The translations under genes and the position numbers were made by a program. The notes beneath the pieces are model-generated. The model was not told where the DNA came from, made no database searches, and saw only the letters and a list, made by a program, of their open reading frames with translations. Shown here one piece after another: positions 1 to 8,995 of a DNA stretch of 64,000 bases (positions are counted from its first letter, which is position 1; each line of letters starts with the position of its first letter). The stretch comes from Parahaliea mediterranea (lineage in GTDB: Bacteria > Pseudomonadota > Gammaproteobacteria > Pseudomonadales > Halieaceae), in assembly GCF_017255185.1 (NCBI RefSeq), contig NZ_JAFKCZ010000003.1, positions 186,001 through 250,000 on the forward strand, in the 5' to 3' direction.

Positions 1-716
1 AGCAGGACGAGGGCCAGTGGCGACGCTGGCGCATGGGCGAGCTCAGCCAGCGCAAACAGGTGGCGGCCGACCCCCAGGAGCGACGCCGCCAGGCCGAGCA
101 CCGGCGCGAGTTGCAGCGCCGCGCCGAGTTCGAACTCGAACGCCAGCACGCGCTGGAACAGGCCCGCCAGGAGGGCTACGAGCAGGGGCTGGCGGCCGGC
201 CGCGAGGCGGGCCACGCCGAGGGCCTGGCACTGGGCCGCGAGGCGGGCCGGGAAGAGCTCCGGGAACAGACCCGGGACGCGCTGGGACCGATGTCCGGCC
301 TGCTGCAAACCTTTCACGATGCCCTGCAGGACCTGGACGACCTGGTGGCCGACGAGCTGGTGGAACTGGCCCTGGAAACCGGTCGCCAACTGGCCGGCGA
401 GGCGCTCAAGGCGCGGCCGCACCAGGTGGTGCAGCTGGTCCACAAACTGCTCCAGGACGAACCGCTACTGACCGGACAACCGCGTCTGTGGCTACACCCC
501 CTGGACCATGAGCTGGTCGTGCAGGAACTCGGCGACGAATTCGCCGCCGCCGGTTGGGCCCTGCAACCGGACGACCAATTGAGCCGCGGCGGCTGCCGCG
601 TCACCTGTACCAGCGGCGAACTGGACGCCACCCGCGAGAGCCGCTGGCAGTCAGTGATTTCGCGCGTGCGCCGCCCCCGTTCGCGACGCACCACGGCGGG
701 GGGACAGCAGCAGTGA
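1..716 (+). CDS. fliH: Flagellar export ATPase regulator FliH (5' end outside window)
   Basis: FliH is the cytoplasmic partner and negative regulator of the export ATPase FliI and tethers it to the C-ring. The frame is open from base 3; the residues before the first ATG at 33 ([10 protein letters not shown]) resemble the conserved N-terminal W-containing segment of FliH, so the true start lies upstream of the window. Visible are a glutamine/glutamate-rich coiled region, a run of GxxxG-like repeats ([20 protein letters not shown]) typical of FliH, and a C-terminal FliI-binding domain. The stop overlaps the GTG of fliI (GTGA), showing translational coupling. First gene of a continuous fliH-fliR run. 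Confidence 0.93.
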   Translation, partial: QDEGQWRRWRMGELSQRKQVAADPQERRRQAEHRRELQRRAEFELERQHALEQARQEGYEQGLAAGREAGHAEGLALGREAGREELREQTRDALGPMSGLLQTFHDALQDLDDLVADELVELALETGRQLAGEALKARPHQVVQLVHKLLQDEPLLTGQPRLWLHPLDHELVVQELGDEFAAAGWALQPDDQLSRGGCRVTCTSGELDATRESRWQSVISRVRRPRSRRTTAGGQQQ

Positions 717-2101
717 ACGCCGGCCTCGCGGGCAACCCGCACCGGGCCCAGTGGGGCCGCACCCTGGGCAAGGTCCGCGAGCGTATCGCGGCGAGCCCCG
801 ACTACCTGGTCAGCGGCCGCCTGGTGCGCGCCACCGGCCTGGTGCTCGAGGCGGTCGGCCTCAAGGTTCCCCTCGGCGCGGGCTGTCGCATCGAACTCGC
901 CCCCGGTCTTGACGGGGAGCGCTTCGCCGAGGCGGAAGTGGTGGGGTTCTCCGGCGACAAGGTGTTCCTGATGCCCCTGGTGGAGCTTAGCGGCCTCACC
1001 CCGGGCGCCCGCGTATTTCCCCTGAACAACGCCGGCGACGGCCTCGAGCGCAGCTTTCCCCTGGGTGAAGCCCTGCTCGGACGGGTGGTAAACGGTTGCG
1101 GGCAGGCCCTGGACAGCAAGGGCTCGCTCGAGGACACGGCGCGCGGCTCGCTGACCTGCACGCCCCTCAACCCCCTCGATCGTGCCCCGATCGACACCCA
1201 GATCGACGTCGGCATCCGCGCCATCAACGCCCTGCTCAGCGTCGGCCGCGGGCAGCGAATGGGGCTGTTCGCCGGCTCCGGCGTCGGTAAATCGGTGCTG
1301 CTGGGGATGATGGCGCGCTTCACCAGCGCCGACGTCATCGTGGTCGGCCTGATCGGCGAGCGCGGGCGCGAGGTCAAGGACTTCATCGACAACATCCTCG
1401 GCGAGGAGGGCCGGCGCCGCGCCGTGGTGGTGGCGGCACCGGCGGACACCTCGCCACTGCTGCGCCTGCAGGGCGCCGCCTACGCCACGCGCCTGGCCGA
1501 GTACTTCCGCGACAGCGGCCGCAATGTCCTGCTGATCATGGACTCGCTGACCCGCTACGCAATGGCCCAGCGCGAGATTGCGCTGGCCATCGGCGAGCCG
1601 CCGGCGACCAAGGGCTATCCGCCCTCGGTATTCGCCAAGCTGCCGGCACTGGTGGAGCGGGCGGGCAACGGCCGCCCCGGGGGCGGTTCGATCACCGCGT
1701 TCTACACCGTGCTCACCGAGGGCGACGACCAGCAGGATCCCATCGCCGACGCCGCGCGCGCCATCCTCGATGGCCACATCGTCCTGTCGCGACAGCTGGC
1801 GGAGTCCGGCCACTACCCCGCGATCGATGTCGAGGCCTCCATCAGCCGCGCGATGAGCGCCATCGTCGGCCGCGAGCAGCAGCAGGCGGCGCAGCAGTTC
1901 AAACAGCACTTCTCGCGCTACCAGCGCAACCGCGACCTGATCAGCGTGGGCGCCTACAGCCCCGGGCACGACCCGCAACTGGATCGCGCCGTGGCGCTCC
2001 ACCCGCACCTGGAGCAGTTTCTCCAGCAGACCATGGATGAGCAGTCGACCATCGACGACGCCCGCGCCGCGATGGCCGCCGCGGTGGGAGTACCGTTATG
2101 A
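713..2101 (+). CDS. fliI: Flagellum-specific export ATPase FliI
   Basis: Hexameric ATPase that energises entry of flagellar rod, hook and filament subunits into the type III export gate. GTG start at 713 overlaps the fliH stop and gives 462 residues, a normal FliI length; an in-frame ATG at 554 lies deep inside fliH and is rejected. The Walker A loop AGSGVGKS is near residues 187-194, the Walker B stretch is [11 protein letters not shown], and the GERGREV and [16 protein letters not shown] segments are typical of the F1-beta-like FliI/YscN family. ATGA overlap with fliJ. Confidence 0.97.
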   Translation: MNAGLAGNPHRAQWGRTLGKVRERIAASPDYLVSGRLVRATGLVLEAVGLKVPLGAGCRIELAPGLDGERFAEAEVVGFSGDKVFLMPLVELSGLTPGARVFPLNNAGDGLERSFPLGEALLGRVVNGCGQALDSKGSLEDTARGSLTCTPLNPLDRAPIDTQIDVGIRAINALLSVGRGQRMGLFAGSGVGKSVLLGMMARFTSADVIVVGLIGERGREVKDFIDNILGEEGRRRAVVVAAPADTSPLLRLQGAAYATRLAEYFRDSGRNVLLIMDSLTRYAMAQREIALAIGEPPATKGYPPSVFAKLPALVERAGNGRPGGGSITAFYTVLTEGDDQQDPIADAARAILDGHIVLSRQLAESGHYPAIDVEASISRAMSAIVGREQQQAAQQFKQHFSRYQRNRDLISVGAYSPGHDPQLDRAVALHPHLEQFLQQTMDEQSTIDDARAAMAAAVGVPL

Positions 2102-2562
2102 ATCGGGGCAAACCGCTCGATACCCTTATCGAACTGGCGCGCAAGGCGCGCGACGGCGCCGGCAAGGCGCTGGCGCAAGAGCGCCAGCAGAGCCGGCAGA
2201 CCGCCATGCAGCTGGACACCCTGCGCCAGTACCGGCGGGAATACGCCAGCCAGATGCAAATCGTGCTGCAGGGCGGCACCGACGCCGCCACGCTGGCCAA
2301 TTACCGGGATTTCCTGCAGTCGCTGGACGCGGCCATCGAGCGCGCCGGGCAGGCCCTGGAGCAGCAGGAAAAACGCGTGGACAACCGGCGCGAACACTGG
2401 CGCCAGGAACAGCGCAAACTGTCGTCCTACGACACCCTCGCCGAGCGGCGGGCACAGCGCGAGCGCAGTAGCGAACAGCGGCGTGAAATGCTGCAAAACG
2501 ACGAATTCGTCACCAACCTCAGCGCGCGGACGCGCCTGCAGTCACAGCAACCAGACCAGTAG
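2098..2562 (+). CDS. fliJ: Flagellar export chaperone FliJ
   Basis: FliJ is the coiled-coil stalk protein in the FliI ring and an escort for export chaperones. The 154-residue product is almost entirely charged, Q/R/E-rich helix with no glycine-rich globular part, as expected for FliJ. It starts inside the fliI stop (ATGA) and is followed by an AGGAG site for fliK, so it lies within the fli operon. Assignment rests on position plus coiled-coil character, since FliJ sequences diverge strongly. Confidence 0.92.
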   Translation: MNRGKPLDTLIELARKARDGAGKALAQERQQSRQTAMQLDTLRQYRREYASQMQIVLQGGTDAATLANYRDFLQSLDAAIERAGQALEQQEKRVDNRREHWRQEQRKLSSYDTLAERRAQRERSSEQRREMLQNDEFVTNLSARTRLQSQQPDQ

Positions 2563-2570
2563 GAGATCAC

Positions 2571-3914
2571 ATGGATATCACCGCACTGCTCTCGACGGAC
2601 CTGTTGACCCGACCGACCGGGAACACGGCTTCCGCCGAAGGGGGAGACTTCGCCGATGTCATGGGCAACCTGCTGGCCAAGGCCGGCCAGGCCGAGTTGC
2701 CCGCGCCACCGGTTGGCGCCAAGCCCCTGGCCAAGGCCTTGGGCACCGGCGGCGCCCGCCCCCTCGATGCCCCCCTGCCGCCGCGCTCCCTGCTGGCGCA
2801 GGTACCGCCACTGACGCGGAACACGGCGGACCAACCGGCGCCCATCGGGCCCGCGACTGAAACCGAAAGCGAGCCAGCGGCGACGACCAACCCGCAAAAC
2901 GACCCGGAACTGGCGGCCATGGCGCTGGCGCAGCCCCCCATCGCCGCCATTGCGGCGCCGGGAGCCCAGCTGCCGCGGGATGACGTGGCCGCCAACACCG
3001 ATGCCCCGGAGGTGCGGGGCGCAATCGCACCCGCGCCGGAGACGACCCTGCCCGCGAATCACAACCCGGCCCTGGCCGCGGTGGCGACGCCACCGGTCGC
3101 CAGCGCGATCGAGCAACTGGCTAGCGGCGGCGAGAACCGGCCCACACGCGTGAATAGTGCCGGCACGGTCCAGGCGGGCCCGGCGAACAACGCCCTGCCG
3201 AGCGGCGCCCAAGCGGGCGCCGGCAACGCGCCGCTACAGCCGGCATTGACGGCGGCCACGCCCGCCATCGGCGAAGCCGCGCAAACGGCGAATCCCGCCG
3301 CCGACACGGCCAGCCGGGCACCGGCCGAAATGCCCCGGTTCGCGCAGCACGCGGACACCGAGCTGCCCCGGCACGCCACCGACTCCCCGGGGCCGACGGA
3401 TGCAGTGGGGGGCAACCGCCCGACAGGTATCGCCAACACCCCGGGGGCCGGCACGGGCAGCGCCGCCACCCTGGCCCAGATGAGCCTGAGTGCGCCGGTG
3501 GCCAGCCCGGCCTGGCAACAGCAGCTGGGCCAGCAGTTGGGCAGCATTACCCAGCGCGGCCGCCACCAGGTAGAACTGCACCTGAACCCCGCCGACCTGG
3601 GGCCGCTGTCGGTCTCGCTGAAAGTCGACGACCAGGGGGCCCAGGCCCAGTTCCTGTCGGCCCACGCCACCGTGCGCGCGGCGGTGGAACAGGCGATCCC
3701 GCAACTGCGCGAGGCCCTCGCGGAACAGGGCATCTCGCTGGGTGAGACCTCGGTCGGGGAACAGCAACGCCAGGCCGGCGGCGAGGCGGGCAACGGCGAA
3801 CAAAACCGCACAGCCGCCCGTGACGCCACCGCGGAACCGGCGGTAGATACGGCGTCCGACGATGCGCCCGGAGCCCCGCTGATGGCGGGCCCCGGTGTGG
3901 ACCTCTACGCCTGA
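2571..3914 (+). CDS. fliK: Flagellar hook-length control protein FliK
   Basis: Secreted molecular ruler that sets hook length and switches export specificity through FlhB. ATG at 2571 follows a clear AGGAG. The first ~290 residues are low-complexity and rich in Ala, Pro, Thr and Gln, as in FliK rulers; the C-terminal domain (about 300-390) has the conserved block VELHLNPADLGPLSVSL followed by a helix with AIPQLREALAEQGISL, which is the Flg_hook/FliK_C signature. 447 residues, normal for the family. flhB, its partner, is not in this window. Confidence 0.95.
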   Translation: MDITALLSTDLLTRPTGNTASAEGGDFADVMGNLLAKAGQAELPAPPVGAKPLAKALGTGGARPLDAPLPPRSLLAQVPPLTRNTADQPAPIGPATETESEPAATTNPQNDPELAAMALAQPPIAAIAAPGAQLPRDDVAANTDAPEVRGAIAPAPETTLPANHNPALAAVATPPVASAIEQLASGGENRPTRVNSAGTVQAGPANNALPSGAQAGAGNAPLQPALTAATPAIGEAAQTANPAADTASRAPAEMPRFAQHADTELPRHATDSPGPTDAVGGNRPTGIANTPGAGTGSAATLAQMSLSAPVASPAWQQQLGQQLGSITQRGRHQVELHLNPADLGPLSVSLKVDDQGAQAQFLSAHATVRAAVEQAIPQLREALAEQGISLGETSVGEQQRQAGGEAGNGEQNRTAARDATAEPAVDTASDDAPGAPLMAGPGVDLYA

Positions 3915-4039
3915 GTCCCGGGCAAAACCGGAGAATAGGCACGCTTAGCGGGCCTATTCGCGACTTCACCCGCGCGGCCCCGGGGGCATACTGGGCCCGC
4001 TGAACGAGAAACCCTGGCTTCGGTAAAAAGATACAGACA
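3915..4039 (+). other. fliK-fliL spacer with a hairpin
   Basis: This 125-base gap is the longest inside the fli run. It contains a perfect 8-bp inverted repeat, GAATAGGC and GCCTATTC, at about 3933-3960. There is no T-run after it, so it is not a clear terminator; it may protect or attenuate the fliK message or mark a sub-operon break before fliL. No sigma-28 or sigma-54 consensus was seen by eye. Confidence 0.4.
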
Positions 4040-4513
4040 ATGGCAAATACACAAAGCGACTCCCGCAAACTGTGGTGGCTGATTATTCTCCTGCTGGTGA
4101 TCACCGCGGGCATGGCCGCCACCAATGTCTACCTGCTGGCGCGCGGCGACCAGGTCGCCGGCACCGAGGAAAAGGCCGAGCCGGTGGAATCGGAAACACC
4201 GCTATTCGTGGAAATAGCGCCCTTTACCGTCAACCTGCAAACCGACGGCTACGGCAACCGCCTGCTCTACACCGGCGTATCCCTGCAGGTGGGCAACGAG
4301 GAAACCCGCGAGTTCCTGCTGCAGCACATGCCGCAGCTGCGCAGCCGCCTGTTGACGCTGTTTTCCGGCCAGGAAGCGGAGGCGCTGATCTCCCCGCCGG
4401 GCAAGCGCCAGCTCGCCGACAGCGTGCTAGCCATGCTCGAGGAGCCCATGGCGGTACCGCAGCCGGAGCTGGCGGTCCGCGACGTTTTGTTCACCGAATT
4501 CATCGTACAGTAG
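4040..4513 (+). CDS. fliL: Flagellar basal body-associated protein FliL
   Basis: FliL is a single-pass inner-membrane protein that rings the stator and supports torque. A short charged N-terminus is followed by one transmembrane helix (about residues 12-33, WWLIILLLVITAGMAATNVY), then a periplasmic domain with FVEIAPFTVNLQTDGYGNRLLYTGVSLQV, typical of FliL. 157 residues is the usual size. It heads the fliLMNOPQR half of the operon after a 125-base spacer. Confidence 0.95.
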   Translation: MANTQSDSRKLWWLIILLLVITAGMAATNVYLLARGDQVAGTEEKAEPVESETPLFVEIAPFTVNLQTDGYGNRLLYTGVSLQVGNEETREFLLQHMPQLRSRLLTLFSGQEAEALISPPGKRQLADSVLAMLEEPMAVPQPELAVRDVLFTEFIVQ

Positions 4514-4535
4514 CCAGCGCCCAGGACCAGCAGAC

Positions 4536-5576
4536 ATGTCCCAGGATGACCTGTTATCGCAGGAAGAGATTGACGCCCTGCTGAGCGGCGACGGCGGCGA
4601 GGACGAGGGCGGCGACAGCAAGGACGGCGAGCCCCGGATCAAACCCTACGACCCCGCCTCGCAGCAGCGCATTATCCGCGAGCGCCTGCACACGCTCGAC
4701 ATCATCAACGAGCGCTTCGCGCGGCACTTCCGGGTGGGCCTGTTCAACCTGCTGCGGCGCAGCGCCGACATCACCGTGGACTCGGTGCGCTACCAGAGCT
4801 ACAAGGACTTTGCGCGCAACGTCCCGGTGCCGACCAATATCAACCTGATCGCCATGAAACCGCTGCGCGGCACCGCCCTGCTGGTGTTCCCGCCGAGCCT
4901 GGTCTTCATGGTGGTCGACAACCTGTTCGGCGGCGACGGCCGGTTTCTGACCAAGTCCGAGGGCCGCGAGTTCACCAACACCGAGCAGCGTATCATTCGC
5001 CGCATACTGGACCTGGCCATCGACGCCTACCAGGAGTCCTGGCAGTCGGTCTACGCCCTGAACATCAGTTACCTGCGCTCGGAAATCCAGGCCAAGTTCG
5101 CCAATATCACCAATTCGCCCAACGAGATCGTGGTCAACACCACCTTCCACCTGGAAGTGGGCAACCTCGCCAGCGATTTCCAGATCTGCATGCCCTACTC
5201 GATGATCGAGCCGCTGCGCGACCTGCTCACCAATCCGGTGCTGGACGGAGCCAGTGACGCCAACTGGACGCAGCGCATGGCCGGGGAGCTGCGGCAGTCC
5301 GAGGTCGAATTGATCGCCGATTTTATCCACCTGCCCAGCAGCATCGGCGAGGTAATGTCGCTGAATATCGGTGACGTACTGCCCATGGAACTGCCCGACA
5401 CGGTCATCGCCCGGGTCGATGGCGTGCCGGTGATGGAATGCGAATACGGCAGCCGTGATGACCAGCGCGCGTTGCGGGTGCTACAGATGATTGATCACAC
5501 CCCCGCCGGCCCCGTTCCCGAACACACCTTTGTCAAAGGATCAATGCCGACTTCGAAGGAATCCGACAATGACTGA
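4536..5576 (+). CDS. fliM: Flagellar motor switch protein FliM
   Basis: Central C-ring subunit that binds phospho-CheY and transmits the switch signal. The extreme N-terminus carries the CheY-binding peptide LSQEEIDALLSG. A CheC-like middle domain (about residues 45-230) and a C-terminal SpoA/FliN-like domain ending near the DDQRALRVLQMI segment follow. 346 residues, slightly longer than enteric FliM through an acidic linker (DGGEDEGGDS). Its last bases overlap the fliN start by 8 nt. Confidence 0.97.
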   Translation: MSQDDLLSQEEIDALLSGDGGEDEGGDSKDGEPRIKPYDPASQQRIIRERLHTLDIINERFARHFRVGLFNLLRRSADITVDSVRYQSYKDFARNVPVPTNINLIAMKPLRGTALLVFPPSLVFMVVDNLFGGDGRFLTKSEGREFTNTEQRIIRRILDLAIDAYQESWQSVYALNISYLRSEIQAKFANITNSPNEIVVNTTFHLEVGNLASDFQICMPYSMIEPLRDLLTNPVLDGASDANWTQRMAGELRQSEVELIADFIHLPSSIGEVMSLNIGDVLPMELPDTVIARVDGVPVMECEYGSRDDQRALRVLQMIDHTPAGPVPEHTFVKGSMPTSKESDND

Positions 5577-6075
5577 TCCCAACAACCCCGATCAGAACAA
5601 GCCCGAGGACGATTGGGCCGAGGCCATGGCCGAGCAGACTGGCGATGACGCCGCCGACGGCGCCGACGACGATCCCTGGGCCGCGGCCCTCGATGAGCAG
5701 GCTGCTGTAGAACAGTCAGCCGGTGAACCGGCCGCCGCGGCGCCGGCATCCGCCGGCAACGCCGGCGAGCAGGTGTTCAAACCGCTGGACCAGGGCGTCG
5801 CCAGTCCCGGTGCCCGCGACCTGGAAATGATCATGGACATCCCGGTGAAATTCACCGTGGAGCTGGGCCGCACCCGCATCACCATCAAACAGCTGCTGGA
5901 ACTCACCCAGGGCTCGGTGGTGGAGCTCGACGGCCTGGCCGGCGAGCCCATGGACATCCTGATCAACGGCTACCTCATCGCCCAGGGCGAGGTGGTGGTC
6001 GTTGAGGACCGCTACGGCATTCGCATCACCGAGATCATCACCCCTTCCGAGCGGGTGCAAAAACTGAACCGATGA
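5569..6075 (+). CDS. fliN: Flagellar motor switch protein FliN
   Basis: C-ring base subunit forming rings with FliM and docking FliH-FliI. The start ATG at 5569 (MTDPNNPD) overlaps the fliM stop and is preferred over an in-frame ATG at 5491 within fliM. An acidic, Ala-rich N-terminal extension of ~85 residues precedes the SpoA domain, seen as [19 protein letters not shown] and [19 protein letters not shown]. 168 residues is typical of the long proteobacterial form. ATGA overlap with fliO. Confidence 0.96.
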   Translation: MTDPNNPDQNKPEDDWAEAMAEQTGDDAADGADDDPWAAALDEQAAVEQSAGEPAAAAPASAGNAGEQVFKPLDQGVASPGARDLEMIMDIPVKFTVELGRTRITIKQLLELTQGSVVELDGLAGEPMDILINGYLIAQGEVVVVEDRYGIRITEIITPSERVQKLNR

Positions 6076-6491
6076 GTGCCGCCGCACTTCCCGGCGCCGC
6101 GGCCGGCGGCGAGGCCATCATCGGCCTGGCCACGCTGGGCAAGACCGCCGCGGCCCTGGCGCTGATTATCGCCCTGATTTTTCTCTGCGCCGCCCTGATC
6201 AAGCGCCTGGGCCCCGGTCGCGGCGGACGGCCGGGCGCGCTGCGCGTGGTCACCAGCACCGCGGTGGGTACGCGCGAACGGGTGGTGGTGGTGGAAGTCG
6301 AGGGTACCTGGCTGGTGCTGGGCGTCGCCAGCGGCCAGGTCAACAAACTGCACAGTTTGCCGGCACCGGAAAGTGGCGGTGCACCGGGCGAGCGCGCCGC
6401 GCCGGCGGAGGGCGGCTTCCCCGCCCGCTTCGCCCAGGCACTCAAACACAACGCCGGCCGCACCCTGGGCCGCGGAGACAGCCAATCGTGA
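6072..6491 (+). CDS. fliO: Flagellar biosynthesis protein FliO
   Basis: FliO is a membrane scaffold that helps assemble the FliP ring of the export gate and is the least conserved of the set. Here it is 139 residues with a single hydrophobic helix (about 22-42, [15 protein letters not shown]), followed by a small basic cytoplasmic domain with [20 protein letters not shown], the FliO/FliZ pattern. It overlaps both fliN and fliP by 4 bases. Confidence 0.93.
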   Translation: MSAAALPGAAAGGEAIIGLATLGKTAAALALIIALIFLCAALIKRLGPGRGGRPGALRVVTSTAVGTRERVVVVEVEGTWLVLGVASGQVNKLHSLPAPESGGAPGERAAPAEGGFPARFAQALKHNAGRTLGRGDSQS

Positions 6492-7237
6492 CACCGCGCC
6501 TGATCGCCCTGTTCCTGTTGCCGCTACTGTTCGCACTGCCGGAAACCAGCCTGGCCCAGGCGACCCTGCCCGGCATCGTCACCACCCCCACCGCGGATGG
6601 CGGCCAGCAGTGGTCGATCAAACTGCAGACCCTGGTGCTGCTGAGCAGCCTGGCCTTTCTCCCCGCGCTACTGCTGATGATGACCTGCTTCACGCGCATT
6701 ATTATTGTGCTGGGCCTGCTGCGCACGGCAATGGGCACCCAGTCGGCGCCACCCAACCAGGTGATGCTCGGCCTGACGCTGTTCCTGACCTTCTTTATCA
6801 TGTCGCCGGTGCTGACCGAGGTCTACGACCAGGCCTGGCTGCCCCTGACCCGCGAGGAGATCAACCTCGAGCAGTTTTTCAGCGTGGGCAGCCAACCCTT
6901 TCGCGAATTCATGATGGCCCAGACCCGCGAACCCGACCTGGCGCTGTTCGCCCGCCTGGCCGACGTCGGCGCGATGCAGGGGCCCCAGGACGTACCGCTG
7001 CGGGTATTGTTACCCGCCTTCGTTACCAGTGAACTGAAAACCGCCTTCCAGATCGGGTTCACGATTTTCATTCCCTTCCTGATCATTGACCTGGTGGTGG
7101 CCAGCGTACTTATGGCCCTGGGGATGATGATGGTGCCCCCGGCAACCATCTCGCTGCCCTTCAAACTGATGCTGTTTGTACTGGTGGACGGCTGGCAATT
7201 GCTGGTGGGTTCGCTGGCGCAGAGCTTTTATATATAA
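6488..7237 (+). CDS. fliP: Flagellar export gate protein FliP
   Basis: Core pore subunit (five copies) of the FliPQR export gate. GTG start at 6488 overlaps the fliO stop. A cleavable-looking signal peptide ends near residue 24 (PETSLAQ), followed by four hydrophobic segments. [20 protein letters not shown] and the C-terminal [19 protein letters not shown] are family hallmarks. 249 residues matches the family. Confidence 0.97.
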   Translation: MTPRLIALFLLPLLFALPETSLAQATLPGIVTTPTADGGQQWSIKLQTLVLLSSLAFLPALLLMMTCFTRIIIVLGLLRTAMGTQSAPPNQVMLGLTLFLTFFIMSPVLTEVYDQAWLPLTREEINLEQFFSVGSQPFREFMMAQTREPDLALFARLADVGAMQGPQDVPLRVLLPAFVTSELKTAFQIGFTIFIPFLIIDLVVASVLMALGMMMVPPATISLPFKLMLFVLVDGWQLLVGSLAQSFYI

Positions 7238-7270
7238 CCGCCGGCTCGACCGCCCGGGAGGATTGATCGC

Positions 7271-7540
7271 ATGTCACCGGAAACCGTTATGAGCCTGGCC
7301 TACCAGGGCATGGTGGTCACCCTGTTCCTGGCCGGCCCGCTGCTGTTGACCGCCCTGTCTATCGGGCTGCTGGTGAGCCTGTTCCAGGCGGCGACCCAGA
7401 TCAACGAAATGACCCTGTCCTTTATCCCCAAGATTCTCGGCGTGTTCGGGGCCCTGGTGCTGATGGGCCCCTGGTTGCTCCAGCTGATCACCGACTTCAC
7501 CCGGGACCTGATACAGAATATCCCGCAGATGCTGTTCTGA
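7271..7540 (+). CDS. fliQ: Flagellar export gate protein FliQ
   Basis: Small two-helix subunit (four copies) on the outside of the FliPQR gate. 89 residues with two long hydrophobic helices separated by the conserved polar turn FQAATQINEMTLSFIPK. A strong GGGAGG site lies 9 bases before the ATG. It follows fliP with a 33-base gap. Confidence 0.97.
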   Translation: MSPETVMSLAYQGMVVTLFLAGPLLLTALSIGLLVSLFQAATQINEMTLSFIPKILGVFGALVLMGPWLLQLITDFTRDLIQNIPQMLF

Positions 7541-7567
7541 CGCCAGCGCGAGCCGGGGCCCGACACT

Positions 7568-8359
7568 GTGATTGACATTACCTTCGTCCAGTTACACGCA
7601 TGGCTGGCGGCATTCCTGTGGCCCTTCATGCGGATATCCGCCTTCGTGATGGCCTCGCCGCTGTGGGGCCACTCCAGCGTGCCCAACCAGGTCAAAATGG
7701 GCCTGACTGCCCTGATCGCCGTCGTGCTCGGCGCCACCCTGCCGCCGCTGCCGGATGTACCCATCTACTCCTGGGCCGGCGTCGGCATCATGGTCGAGCA
7801 GGTTATTATCGGCGTGGCCATGGGCCTCACGGTCAAAATCATGTTCGCCGCGGTGCAGGCGGCGGGGGAGTACATCGGTTTGCAGATGGGCCTGGGTTTC
7901 GCCACGTTCGTTTCGCCGGACACCGGGGCCAACACCATGATCCTGTCGCGCCTGCTCTACATGATCACCTTGCTGATGTTCCTCGCCGTCAACGGCCACC
8001 TGATCGCCATCGAGACCCTGGCCAGCAGCTTTACCACCCTGCCCATCGGCATGCTGGGGCTGAACGCCGGGGCCATGGAACTGCTGGTGCGCTTTGGCAG
8101 TACGATTTTCATATCCGGCATGTTGCTGGCGCTGCCGCTGGTGGGCGCGCTGCTGGTAATCAACCTGTCGCTGGGCATTCTCAACCGCTCCGCGCCGCAG
8201 CTGACGGTATTCTCGGTGGGCTTCCCCACCTCGCTGACCGCCGGTATTTTCCTGCTGGCGGTGCTGATGACCGATTTCGGGCGCTACCTGCAGAGCCTGT
8301 TCGGCCAGGGCCTGGGGTTCATGCAGCAGTTAGTGGAAGTGCTGGCGCCGCTGCCCTGA
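7568..8359 (+). CDS. fliR: Flagellar export gate protein FliR
   Basis: Single-copy gate subunit closing the FliPQR helical assembly. GTG start at 7568; the first residues, IDITFVQLHAWLAAFLWPF, align with the usual FliR start, though no good ribosome site is seen. Six predicted membrane helices; QMGLGFATFVSPDTGAN is characteristic. 263 residues. It is the last gene of this operon: flhB, which commonly follows, is replaced here by a REP array and a convergent operon. Confidence 0.96.
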   Translation: MIDITFVQLHAWLAAFLWPFMRISAFVMASPLWGHSSVPNQVKMGLTALIAVVLGATLPPLPDVPIYSWAGVGIMVEQVIIGVAMGLTVKIMFAAVQAAGEYIGLQMGLGFATFVSPDTGANTMILSRLLYMITLLMFLAVNGHLIAIETLASSFTTLPIGMLGLNAGAMELLVRFGSTIFISGMLLALPLVGALLVINLSLGILNRSAPQLTVFSVGFPTSLTAGIFLLAVLMTDFGRYLQSLFGQGLGFMQQLVEVLAPLP

Positions 8360-8378
8360 GGGTTGGGAGCGGTGAGCC

Positions 8379-8905
8379 GGTCGAATGAATTCGACCCTAC
8401 ACGACGCGGTCCCTTCCCCCTGTAGGGCGCAATTCATTGCGCCGCTTTTCGGTCGAATGAATTCGACCCTACACGACGCGGCCCCTCCCTCCTGTAGGGC
8501 GCAATTGATTGCGCCGCTTTTCGGTCGAATGAATTCGACCCTACACGACGCGGCCCCTTCCCCCTGTAGGGCGCAATTCATTGCGCCGCTTTTCGGTCGA
8601 ATGAATTCGACCCTACACGACGCAGTCCCTTCCCCTTGTAGGGCGCAATTCATTGCGCCGCTTTTCGGCCGAATGAATTCGACCCTACACGACGCGGCCC
8701 CTTCCCCCTGTAGGGCGCAATTCATTGCGCCGCTTTTCGGTCGAATGAATTCGACCCTACACGACGCGGCCCCTCCCCCTGTAGGGCGCAATTCATTGCG
8801 CCGCTTTTCGGCCGAATGAATTCGACCCTACACGACGCAGTCCCTTCCCCCTGTAGGGCGCAATTCATTGCGCCGCTTTTCGGTCGAATGAATTCGACCC
8901 TACAC
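8379..8905. repeat. Tandem array of paired REP palindromes (BIME-like), 72-bp unit
   Basis: Seven units of 72 bp (one is 71) plus the first 24 bases of an eighth start at 8379, 8451, 8523, 8595, 8667, 8739, 8810 and 8882. Each unit holds two hairpins: GGTCGAA-TGAA-TTCGACC and GGCGCAAT-TC-ATTGCGCC. They face each other, each preceded on its own strand by the same head TGTAGGG, so the unit is two REP variants in inverted orientation. The GTAG tetranucleotide before a palindrome is the known mark of REP elements moved by RAYT transposases. The array sits between the convergent ends of fliR and flgL. Confidence 0.88.
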
Positions 8906-8930
8906 GGGAGGCGCCGGTTTTCGTGCGCGC

Positions 8931-8958
8931 AAAAAAAAGCCGGCAACTGGGCCGGCTT
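8931..8958 (-). terminator. Rho-independent terminator of the flgKL transcript
   Basis: Read on the minus strand: stem AAGCCGGC/GCCGGCTT with a 6-base loop, followed by a run of eight T (the A-run at 8931-8938 on the plus strand). It lies 37 bases after the flgL stop and is a textbook intrinsic terminator. Confidence 0.9.
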
Positions 8959-8995
8959 GTAAACGCATCGCGCGCCAGGGAAGGCGCCTGCGACA

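Noticed and set aside
314-2008. Long minus-strand frame opposite fliH/fliI
   Set aside because: Shadow of FliI, with no family features of its own.
8330-8819. Open frames on both strands through the REP array, giving 24-residue protein repeats
   Set aside because: 72 is divisible by three, so a stop-free frame repeats by itself; the DNA palindromes explain the pattern and there is no ribosome site.
8379-8905. Possible CRISPR array
   Set aside because: The whole 72-bp unit repeats with no variable spacers, and no cas genes are near.
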